Positions 17,859-24,893 of a stretch of 64,000 nucleotides of DNA are shown piece after piece. A program made the position numbers and the translations under genes. The stretch lies in NCBI RefSeq assembly GCF_031432315.1, contig NZ_JAVKGO010000002.1, positions 62,001 to 126,000 of the forward strand. The letters run 5' to 3'. The DNA comes from Serpentinicella sp031432315. Its GTDB lineage: Bacteria > Bacillota > Clostridia > Peptostreptococcales > Natronincolaceae. The notes below the pieces were generated by a model. That model saw only the letters and a list, made by a program, of their open reading frames with translations. It did no database searches and was not told the DNA's origin. How positions within the stretch are numbered: position 1 is the first letter of the stretch; every line of letters begins with the position of its first letter.

Positions 17859-18476
17859 ATGCAAAATGTAAATGGATCTATAGGTGTGAACAAAAAAACA
17901 CTACTAACTACGAGTAATCTAGTTAAAATTTCAATGCTAGCAGTAATTGCTTATGTATTAATGTTGATACATTTCCCGTTACCAATATTTCCGGGATTTC
18001 TAAAAATTGATTTAGCAGATGTACCAGCACTAATCGGTGGATTTACCCTAGGACCAGTTGCGGGAATGCTTATTCAATTACTTAAAAATATTTTACATTT
18101 GATAACCAAAACCTCAACAGGAGGAGTAGGTGAGCTTTCAAATTTTATTGTTGGGACAGCCTATGTTGTACCAGCGGCTTTAATTTATCGTTATAAAAAA
18201 GACAAAACCCACGCAATAATCGGAACATTAGTTGGGACAGTTATAATGTCTTTTGTAGGCGCATTATCAAATATCTATTTGATTATTCCTTTTTATTCGA
18301 AAATCATGCCTATCGAAAATATTATTGAGATGGGAACTGTTGTGAACAGCAGAATTGTGGATATAAGAACACTAGTTATCTACGGAGTAACACCTTTTAA
18401 TATTTTCAAAGGATTACTTATTGCACTAATAACATTACTTATCTATAAAAAGATTTCTCCGATTTTAAAGAGATAA
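17859..18476 (+). CDS. ribU: Riboflavin ECF transporter substrate-binding subunit RibU
   Basis: The 205-residue S-component that binds riboflavin in the membrane and works with a shared EcfA/EcfA'/EcfT energizing module, not encoded here. Five to six hydrophobic segments are visible. The RibU-type region FLKIDLADVPALIGGFTLGP followed by LLKNILHLITKTSTGGVGE lies at about residues 45-95. I chose ATG 17859, 7 nt after TTAGGAGG, rather than ATG 17835. Control by the upstream FMN riboswitch supports the substrate assignment. Confidence 0.96.
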   Translation: MQNVNGSIGVNKKTLLTTSNLVKISMLAVIAYVLMLIHFPLPIFPGFLKIDLADVPALIGGFTLGPVAGMLIQLLKNILHLITKTSTGGVGELSNFIVGTAYVVPAALIYRYKKDKTHAIIGTLVGTVIMSFVGALSNIYLIIPFYSKIMPIENIIEMGTVVNSRIVDIRTLVIYGVTPFNIFKGLLIALITLLIYKKISPILKR

Positions 18477-18480
18477 AGTA

Positions 18481-18514
18481 AAAGACCCTAATCAACCAAT
18501 GATTTGGGTCTTTA
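18481..18514 (+). terminator. Terminator after ribU
   Basis: A 14-bp stem with one mismatch, AAAGACCCTAATCA (18481-18494) with TGATTTGGGTCTTT (18500-18513). The T tail is short. Confidence 0.6.
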
Positions 18515-18555
18515 AACTAAGAAACTTTGGAGGAGATAAGGTGGCATTATTAAAC

Positions 18556-18738
18556 TTATTTCTGCAACCTCTGACTAAAACCTTGTGAAAAAGATGCTAG
18601 TAATGCTTTACGTCTAGACTCATCTAACGGGAGATAGTATTTAAATTCTAAACACGTATCGTGGTTAGGCCCTTCTGGTAGTGCAAGTAATTTAGCAAAT
18701 ATACTACTTTTTTTTGTATCCACTTTAGTTTTTATCAT
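18556..18738 (-). CDS. Hypothetical small protein (60 aa)
   Basis: A 60-residue soluble, basic protein with no family I recognise. Its start at ATG 18738 is supported by GAAGGGTGG 7 nt upstream; an in-frame GTG four codons earlier lies inside that ribosome-binding site. The sequence is not low-complexity and has a helical, Lys/Ser-rich C-terminus (DESRRKALLASFSQGFSQ). It is monocistronic and convergent with ribU. Confidence 0.5.
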   Translation of the reverse strand: MIKTKVDTKKSSIFAKLLALPEGPNHDTCLEFKYYLPLDESRRKALLASFSQGFSQRLQK

Positions 18739-18944
18739 AATATAATCCACCCTTCATTAAAGTTATTTGGTTAGTTCGTACCTACTAATAGAGCAAAGAT
18801 TATGCCAGACTTTTTTTAGAAAGTAGAAAAAAGAAAGTGAGTGCATGGAGTAGTTGAAATTTAGAGGTTTATCTTTTAAAAAATTATGTTAAATATTAAT
18901 AATTAAAATGATATTTAGGATTTTAAAAGGAAAAAATATCTTAA

Positions 18945-18988
18945 ATAAAAAAAGGTTTGATGCAAATTTGCATCAAACCTTTTTTATT
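18945..18988. terminator. Perfect palindromic bidirectional terminator
   Basis: AAAAAAGGTTTGATGCAAA followed by its exact complement forms a 19-bp stem with A and T runs at the ends. It lies downstream of the sigma-54 regulator gene. The rest of 18739-19036 is AT-rich with no gene that I can see. Confidence 0.85.
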
Positions 18989-19036
18989 TAAATTTCAAAT
19001 CAGGTAATATAGAGAATTGTATAGGTTACATGTAAA

Positions 19037-19071
19037 TGTTGTGTAAATGCAACTGTTGCAATTACACAACA
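19037..19071. other. Hairpin at the 3' end of the sigma-54 regulator gene
   Basis: A 16-bp stem with one mismatch (19037-19052 with 19056-19071) and a three-base loop, CTG, starts only 4 nt after the stop codon. Its right arm contains TTGCAATTACA, an 11-mer that recurs at 20664-20674 on the other side of the gene. It may be an mRNA-stabilising hairpin or a protein-binding dyad. Confidence 0.5.
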
Positions 19072-19075
19072 AACG

Positions 19076-20464
19076 CTACTGTTTTTGGTATTTTCTTCTT
19101 TTTCTAACAAAGGTAGAGGGATCAATTTCTAACGCTTTAGCCGCTGCACGAACATTTCCAAACTTTTCATAGGCTTTATCAACTAATTTCTTTTCGATAT
19201 TCTCAACAACGGTTTTTAATGGTTGTAAATCCTCATCTATATTAATACTAATAGAGTTGTGTTTTTGGTATAGCTGTTTAGGAAGATCTTCTAATCCAAT
19301 TTCTGAATTAGGACTAACAACTATTGTTCTCTCAACGATATTTTTCAACTCACGTACGTTGCCAGGCCAATCATATTTTATAAAACAATGATATGCTTCT
19401 GCTGAAAACTTTTTATTAAGATTATATTTATTATTTATTTTATTTGTAAAAAAGTAGATTAAAGGAACAATATCCTTTTTTCGTTCTCTTAAGGGTGGAA
19501 TTGAAAATGGTACAACATTTAATCGATAGTATAGATCTTCCCTAAACAGTTTGTTTTTTACCATGTATTCAAGGTCTCTATTTGTTGCTGCAAGTATTCT
19601 AACGTCAATTTTGATAGGTTTTACACTACCAACTCTCACAATTTCATTTTCCTGTAATGCTCTCAGTAGTTTTACTTGTAGCTCTAAGGGCAATTCACCA
19701 ATTTCATCTAAGAATATAGTACCACCTTCAGCTATTTCAAAAAGGCCGGGTTTTCCCTCTTTTTTTGCTCCTGTAAAAGCACCTTTTTCATATCCGAATA
19801 ACTCTGATTCTATTAAATTTTCAGGAATGGCTCCACAGTTTATTTTTACAATAGGTTTATCCTTTCTGCTGCTATTCTGATGAATAAATCTAGCAACTTC
19901 TTCTTTTCCGACACCGGTTTCTCCTAATAGTAGTATAGTAACATCTAATTGCGATACCCGTTGTGCTACTTTGAGTAACTCTAGTATCTTTTCATCCTCA
20001 ACAACCATATGATCAGTTTTTATAATTTGTTTTTTCAACTCTTCAATAGTTGAGAAATACTTTTCTGTAAGTTCACGATTTTTTTTTAATTCATCCTTTA
20101 AATTCACTAGTTCTGTTACGTCGCGAACATTGGTAACAACTAGTGATATATCTCCTTGTTCATCGAAAATTGGCGTCCCGGTTACTAAGGCTTTTGTACC
20201 ATTTGAAAATTCTTGCTCTATAGTGGTTCTAACTCGTTTTTTTAGAACTAATAGAGATACCGATTCTGAAAGATAACCTTCTTGTACCAGTTCTTTCATA
20301 TTTCTGCCTAATATTTCTTCTCGCTTTATGCCACTGATCCTTTCATAGGCTTTGTTTAGTTTTAAGGTATAGCCCTGACCATCAGTTATGTATATACCAT
20401 CGTATGATGACTCAAGAATTTCATCTAATTCATTAGGAAGTATCTTTTTAAATTTTGTTTGCAT
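19076..20464 (-). CDS. PAS-containing sigma-54-dependent transcriptional activator
   Basis: A 462-residue enhancer-binding protein. A PAS sensor (about residues 12-125) is followed by a short coiled linker, the AAA+ domain (about 165-395) and a C-terminal Fis-type helix-turn-helix. Walker A is GETGVGKEE, the sigma-54 contact loop is the canonical GAFTGA, Walker B is GTIFLDEIGEL. The DNA-binding end reads NVRAAAKALEIDPSTFVRKRR. I chose ATG 20464, preceded by GAGGAGTGATC, over the longer frame reaching 20536. No -24/-12 promoter is evident nearby, so its target operon is probably elsewhere. Confidence 0.95.
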   Translation of the reverse strand: MQTKFKKILPNELDEILESSYDGIYITDGQGYTLKLNKAYERISGIKREEILGRNMKELVQEGYLSESVSLLVLKKRVRTTIEQEFSNGTKALVTGTPIFDEQGDISLVVTNVRDVTELVNLKDELKKNRELTEKYFSTIEELKKQIIKTDHMVVEDEKILELLKVAQRVSQLDVTILLLGETGVGKEEVARFIHQNSSRKDKPIVKINCGAIPENLIESELFGYEKGAFTGAKKEGKPGLFEIAEGGTIFLDEIGELPLELQVKLLRALQENEIVRVGSVKPIKIDVRILAATNRDLEYMVKNKLFREDLYYRLNVVPFSIPPLRERKKDIVPLIYFFTNKINNKYNLNKKFSAEAYHCFIKYDWPGNVRELKNIVERTIVVSPNSEIGLEDLPKQLYQKHNSISINIDEDLQPLKTVVENIEKKLVDKAYEKFGNVRAAAKALEIDPSTFVRKRRKYQKQ

Positions 20465-20663
20465 AAGATCACTCCTCAAAGAGCTTTTTACTATACTATT
20501 TTCGTTATAGAAGTTTCTAATTCCTCTTAATTTCAAACAGTTAAAATATTCATTTATCTTTATACCAATAGGTAAAAAAGTCGATAGTTAATAGTAGTAT
20601 GAAAAACTTTAGATTAATTTAATACAAATTGGGTAATTCTTAAAAAGAGATTGAAGTAAAAAA

Positions 20664-20720
20664 TTGCAATTACAGTAATTACAGTATCAAAGGGTGTTAT
20701 AGGTTATAACGATTAACCTA
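20664..20720 (+). promoter_or_regulatory. Repeat-rich control region before the ArsC/Spx-like gene
   Basis: Two tandem copies of AATTACAGT (20668-20676 and 20677-20685) are followed by an inverted repeat, TAGGTTA-N7-TAACCTA (20700-20720). Both lie between the divergent sigma-54 regulator and the ArsC/Spx-like gene and could be operator sites. No regulator is assigned. Confidence 0.45.
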
Positions 20721-20763
20721 ATATAACTATGCAATTTTCTTAAATAACAAAGGAGATGAGTAA

Positions 20764-21120
20764 ATGACGAACTATTTATTTTTAGAATATCCTAAATGTA
20801 CAACTTGTAAAAAAGCGAAAAAATGGTTAGACGATAATCAAATTACATATGAACAAAGGCACATAGTAGAAAACAATCCAACAGAGGAAGAACTTAAACA
20901 ATGGATTAATAAGAGTGGATTACCTATAAAAAGATTTTTTAATACAAGTGGTAAGATGTATAAAGAAATGAAGTTAAAAGATAAGTTAATAGAAATGACA
21001 GAAGCCGAACAAATAAAGTTATTATCAACTAATGGAATGCTAGTAAAACGACCATTGTTAATAGGTGACAGTTCTGTACTAATAGGATTTAAAGAAGAGG
21101 AGTGGAAGAATATAAAATAA
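20764..21120 (+). CDS. ArsC/Spx family thioredoxin-fold protein
   Basis: A 118-residue protein with the family's thioredoxin-like fold and an N-terminal CTTC (CxxC) redox motif in YPKCTTCKKAKKWLDD (residues 9-24). The region VKRPLLIGDSSVLIGF (about 95-110) is the conserved RPL segment of ArsC/Spx/YffB proteins. Likely a disulfide or thiol-redox protein. Arsenate reductase activity or Spx-like RNA polymerase binding cannot be told apart by eye. The start follows AAAGGAGATG. It stands alone and ends before a large hairpin. Confidence 0.9.
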   Translation: MTNYLFLEYPKCTTCKKAKKWLDDNQITYEQRHIVENNPTEEELKQWINKSGLPIKRFFNTSGKMYKEMKLKDKLIEMTEAEQIKLLSTNGMLVKRPLLIGDSSVLIGFKEEEWKNIK

Positions 21121-21166
21121 CAAGTACACCCTGTAAGGTTTAAAATACCTACAGGGTGTACTTGTA
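21121..21166. terminator. Large bidirectional hairpin between convergent genes
   Basis: CAAGTACACCCTGT (21121-21134) pairs with ACAGGGTGTACTTG (21151-21164), extended by an inner AGGT/ACCT. The minus-strand exit is T-rich (TTATTTTAT), so termination toward 21120 on the minus strand looks better than on the plus strand. Confidence 0.7.
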
Positions 21167-21171
21167 GAAGT

Positions 21172-21324
21172 TTAAGGTTCATAAGGGTCTTCTTCATAAT
21201 CAAATTCAAATTTTTCAAAGGTTGATTTATTAGTAAATTGATGCTTATCTTGATTTTTTAGAGACTTTAATCGATCATAGTAATCTTCTTCATTATCGTA
21301 ATCATTAAATCTAATAGTACTCAA
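21172..21324 (-). CDS. Small acidic protein without a normal start codon
   Basis: An open frame of about 50 codons encodes a strongly acidic, Tyr/Asp-rich peptide (NDYDNEEDYYDRLKSLKN near the start, FEFDYEEDPYEP at the end). It is preceded by AAGGAG but lacks ATG or GTG. The only candidates are TTG at 21324, which directly abuts the ribosome-binding site, and ATT at 21315, which has ideal spacing (9 nt). Composition argues for coding. Either translation starts at ATT or the gene is decaying. Confidence 0.4.
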   Translation of the reverse strand: MSTIRFNDYDNEEDYYDRLKSLKNQDKHQFTNKSTFEKFEFDYEEDPYEP

Positions 21325-21502
21325 CTCCTTAGTTTAATTTAGTAAATTTTATCACATTATTAAAGGTATTGTCTAACATATTGTATTTTGAAAGTATGAT
21401 GATATAATTCTATATAAATGAAGCATATTCTTAAACAAACATGTACAGCACAGCACTATATTTTTATCAAATTAATATTCAAATGTAAAGGGTATGAAGC
21501 AC

Positions 21503-22438
21503 ATGATAATATTTTGGAGTATTATATTAATTGCTTTTTTAATGCTACTTGGCTTGAGTTATTACTTTTCAACCCTTGTAGTCTATCCGAAAACGATAAC
21601 CCGTCAAAAAAGTTATTTATATGAACTGGAAAAAGAAAATTTTGACGAAAAATGGTTTAACGAGTTAGATAAAGAAGAAGTAGTAGTAGACTCGCCATAT
21701 GGTTATCAATTAAAAGGTATATTTATAAAAAATCACAATTCAAAAAAAACGGTTATACTTTGTCATGGTATAACCGTTACAATGTTTGCATCTATTAAAT
21801 ATATAAATATATTTTTTAAAAGTGATTATAACGTGCTAATTTTTGATCATAGAAACCATGGTAACAGTGGTGGTAAAAATACTACCTTTGGATATTTTGA
21901 AAAGTATGATCTTAAAATTTTTACTGACTGGGTTTTTGATCGAATAGGTGAAGATAGTATGATCGGCTTACATGGTGAATCAATGGGGGCTGCAATTGCA
22001 CTCCAAAATGCAGGTGTTGATTCAAGGATAGGCTTTGTCATTGCTGATTGTCCATTTTCTAATCTAAATGAACTCTTAAAAGTTAGATTAAAAGCGGATT
22101 ACAGGCTGCCAGCCTTCCCTATTTTAAATATTGCCAACTCAATTATAAAATTAAAGAATGGATTTAATCCTAAAGATATATTGCCTATAAAAGATGTAGA
22201 GAAAAGCGATATTCCTATGTTTTTTATTCATGGGGAAAAGGATGACTATATACCAAGTGAAATGAGTATTAAAATGTATAATGTAAAGCAAGGCATAAAA
22301 AAGAGTTTCTTTCCTGAAAATGTAGAGCATGCAAGAGCCTATGTGAAAAATAAGAAAGTGTATGAAGTTTTAGTTAGAAATTTTATAGAAGAAATAGAAA
22401 GTATAACTATTTATAAAAGTAAAAATAAAGATAGTTGA
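21503..22438 (+). CDS. Membrane-anchored alpha/beta hydrolase
   Basis: A 311-residue hydrolase with an N-terminal transmembrane anchor (about residues 2-22) and an alpha/beta-hydrolase fold. Visible elements are the oxyanion HG in LCHGIT, FDHRNHGNSGG, the nucleophile elbow GESMG (about residue 155-159), the acid in HGEKDDYIP and a late histidine in VEHARAY. This resembles the BAAT/YqkD-like family of Bacillus. ATG 21503 is chosen because AAAGGGT lies too close to ATG 21494 but 9 nt before 21503. The substrate is unknown. Confidence 0.9.
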   Translation: MIIFWSIILIAFLMLLGLSYYFSTLVVYPKTITRQKSYLYELEKENFDEKWFNELDKEEVVVDSPYGYQLKGIFIKNHNSKKTVILCHGITVTMFASIKYINIFFKSDYNVLIFDHRNHGNSGGKNTTFGYFEKYDLKIFTDWVFDRIGEDSMIGLHGESMGAAIALQNAGVDSRIGFVIADCPFSNLNELLKVRLKADYRLPAFPILNIANSIIKLKNGFNPKDILPIKDVEKSDIPMFFIHGEKDDYIPSEMSIKMYNVKQGIKKSFFPENVEHARAYVKNKKVYEVLVRNFIEEIESITIYKSKNKDS

Positions 22439-22733
22439 ATATATTACAAATATGTGTTAAGATAAAAAGGTTAGTTTATTAGTAAATAAAGCAAATTAAG
22501 TATAGACAAATTACTTTTTAAATTAAAAGGAACAAGTTAGATGCCGATTCTTTTTAAAGAGATAACATATAAAAACTGTTGAAAGTAGGTTTTTTCTATT
22601 CTTGGATTTTCAATGATAAAAATTGAAAGATAATATGTATTAGTCTAAAAAATGAAGTAGCTTCTTAAATAAAGATGTTACATACCTTTGCGGAACATGG
22701 ATTAATAATAGATTATTAATAAGCCTTTTATTT

Positions 22734-22762
22734 GCTAACATATGACTATGTTAGCTTTTTTA
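22734..22762 (+). terminator. Terminator in the long leader of the UPF0316 gene
   Basis: GCTAACATA (22734-22742) pairs with TATGTTAGC (22747-22755) followed by TTTTTT. It lies 296 nt after the hydrolase stop and 58 nt before the next start, so it could be either a distal terminator or a regulated leader terminator. The 22439-22733 segment is AT-rich with one more dyad (TTTCAAT/ATTGAAA near 22607-22629) and no gene that I can support. Confidence 0.75.
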
Positions 22763-22820
22763 ATTAGAATGAATCTGAAAAGAAGCTAGAAATAAAAAGA
22801 AGGTAAAAGGAGGTGTCAAT

Positions 22821-23351
22821 ATGACACAACAAATGGTGTTAACACTAATAGGGTTGTTCCTAGTAACCGCCCTAACAAATATATTTGCAACTTTAAAAAG
22901 CATACTATTAGCAAAAAAAATTATGAATCCAGTCTATTTTTTAGTTTTTATGGATGCCATTATCTTTGCTACTGTAGTTAGTAAAGTTGCTAATTCTGAC
23001 GGTGTACAGTTTGGAGTTGCCTATGCATTAGGCAAAACCTTAGGCGTATTTATTGGAGGAAAAATTGAAGAAAGATTAGCCTTAGGGATATTAGAAGTAG
23101 ATGTGTTTTTAAATAATAAGAATAAAATGGTTGAGATAGCTGAAAAATTAAGAGACGAGGGCTATACAGTAAACAACTATTTAGTACGAGGAAACCATGG
23201 CCACATAAGACATAAGATAGAAGTTGTCATCAAACGTAAAGAATTTAAAATACTTGAAACAATAATGAATGATTGTGGTGTAACAGATCCAACGATGAAG
23301 ATTAAAAATCTTAATAAAGTTGAAGGAAAAATTACAGTATCAAGAGCTTAA
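22821..23351 (+). CDS. UPF0316/DUF2179 family membrane protein
   Basis: A 176-residue protein. Three hydrophobic segments (about residues 5-85) end in VAYALGKTLGVFIGGKIEERLALG, a hallmark of the UPF0316 family. A C-terminal DUF2179-like cytoplasmic alpha/beta domain (about 95-170) follows and contains a GHIRHKIEVVIKRKE strand. The start is firmly set by AAAGGAGGTGTCAAT. The function of the family is not established. The MATE transporter follows after 24 nt, so the two are likely co-transcribed. Confidence 0.88.
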   Translation: MTQQMVLTLIGLFLVTALTNIFATLKSILLAKKIMNPVYFLVFMDAIIFATVVSKVANSDGVQFGVAYALGKTLGVFIGGKIEERLALGILEVDVFLNNKNKMVEIAEKLRDEGYTVNNYLVRGNHGHIRHKIEVVIKRKEFKILETIMNDCGVTDPTMKIKNLNKVEGKITVSRA

Positions 23352-23375
23352 GATACCAAATGACCTGGAGGCACT

Positions 23376-24725
23376 ATGAAAACACAAGACATAATAGATA
23401 ATAATATTTTTAAAACCTTTTTAAAATATGTGTCGTTTAATGTAATAAGTATGTTAGGTATGTCATTATATGTACTAGCAGATACCTTCTTTATAGCTAA
23501 CGGTGTTGGAAAAGAAGGCCTAATTGTTCTAAATTTAGCGTTACCTGCTTTTATAGGTGGTATTAATGCATTGGGATTAATGCTGAGTATGGGTGTTGGA
23601 ACAATGTATTCCATATATTTAGGTAAAAATGAACCCAATAACGCAAATAGCGTATTTACTCAAGTAATGATATTGGCGTTATTTTTAGGGAGTATTTTAA
23701 CAGTACTAGGCATTACTTATTCAAAAAATATTATTGCGGGCTTAGGAGCAAGTGGGGACCTGATCCCTTTAGCGAATGAGTATATAAAAACCCTTTTTTT
23801 ATTCTCATTTGCCTTTATATTTAACCATATTATAATTAGTATGATTAGAAATGATGGCAATCCTAAATTAGCAATGATTGCTATGCTTACAGGAAGTATA
23901 AGTAATATTATTCTTGATTACTTATTTATATTTCCCCTTAATATGGGTATGTTTGGTGCAGCATTAGCTACAGGTCTAGCGCCTATTATTAGTCTAGTAA
24001 TTTTATCTTCCCATATCTTTACTAAGAAAAATAATTTTAAGCTTATTAAAACAAAGGTTAAACGAAGTGAACTATCAAAGGTTGTTTTTATTGGCATACC
24101 AACTTATATAACGGAGTTTTCAACTGGAATTGTTTTATTTGTCTTTAATATAGTAATTTTAAGAATTATAGGAGATATTGGAGTTGCTGCTTACGGGATA
24201 CTAGCTAATATTTCATTTGTATTTATTGCAATTTTCATTGGAATAGGACAAGGTATTCAGCCAATCATAAGTGTTAGCTACGGTGCTGGGAAAATGGGTT
24301 ATATAAAAAAGATACTGTTATATGCATCATATTGCACAGTATTAATAAGCTGTATTTTTTATATAATTTTTATCTTATACCCAGACCCAATTATTGCTGC
24401 CTTTAATGCAGAAAATGACATGTTATTACATGAAATTGCAAAACAAGGGATGAGGCTTTACTTCCCAGGCTTTATTTTAATTGGATTAAATATTGTTATC
24501 ATTTCATTTTTCTCTGCGATCGCTAAGCCAAGACAGTCGTTTATTGTTTCCATTTTAAGAGGTATGTTTTTAACAATACCAGCAGTATTAACACTACCTC
24601 ATATATGGGGGATAAATGGGGTATGGCTTTCAGTTCCAATTGCAGAATTGATAACACTAATTATCGGCGTAAGGCTAATATATCTATATTTCCGATATGA
24701 AATTTCAGATAATAAAATTTGCTAA
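23376..24725 (+). CDS. MATE family efflux transporter
   Basis: A 449-residue, twelve-helix Na+- or H+-coupled exporter of the multidrug and toxin extrusion family. The two internally similar six-helix halves, the early segment LGMSLYVLADTFFIANGVG and the mid-protein FSTGIVLFVFNIVILRIIGD fit MATE proteins. It begins after CTGGAGGCACT. It probably shares a transcript with the UPF0316 gene and ends at a terminator. The substrate is not deducible. Confidence 0.93.
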   Translation: MKTQDIIDNNIFKTFLKYVSFNVISMLGMSLYVLADTFFIANGVGKEGLIVLNLALPAFIGGINALGLMLSMGVGTMYSIYLGKNEPNNANSVFTQVMILALFLGSILTVLGITYSKNIIAGLGASGDLIPLANEYIKTLFLFSFAFIFNHIIISMIRNDGNPKLAMIAMLTGSISNIILDYLFIFPLNMGMFGAALATGLAPIISLVILSSHIFTKKNNFKLIKTKVKRSELSKVVFIGIPTYITEFSTGIVLFVFNIVILRIIGDIGVAAYGILANISFVFIAIFIGIGQGIQPIISVSYGAGKMGYIKKILLYASYCTVLISCIFYIIFILYPDPIIAAFNAENDMLLHEIAKQGMRLYFPGFILIGLNIVIISFFSAIAKPRQSFIVSILRGMFLTIPAVLTLPHIWGINGVWLSVPIAELITLIIGVRLIYLYFRYEISDNKIC

Positions 24726-24730
24726 CAAAC

Positions 24731-24768
24731 AAAAGATTCTCGGTGAAGGCAGGAGAATCTTTTATTTT
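24731..24768 (+). terminator. Intrinsic terminator after MATE gene
   Basis: AAAAGATTCTC (24731-24741) pairs with GAGAATCTTTT (24753-24763), followed by ATTTTTG. Confidence 0.8.
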
Positions 24769-24893
24769 TGTTATGGATAAGATAGGAAATTTTAAGATAA
24801 ATAAAAAATATGTTAATATAAATATATTGCAAATGACAATGTCTGAAATTGAAAATCAGTTGACTGCAAAATCATATACAAAAGGTGAACGGT

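Noticed and set aside
20465..20763. Possible sigma-54 (-24/-12) promoter next to the sigma-54 activator
   Set aside because: I looked for GG-N10-GC in the divergent region on both strands and found no convincing match.
21418..21624. 68-codon ORF at the start of the hydrolase gene
   Set aside because: It overlaps the hydrolase in another frame; the hydrolase has clear homology motifs.
22675..22762. T-box or known riboswitch in the UPF0316 leader
   Set aside because: No T-box core sequence or conserved blocks of known classes are visible; kept only as an unclassified leader.
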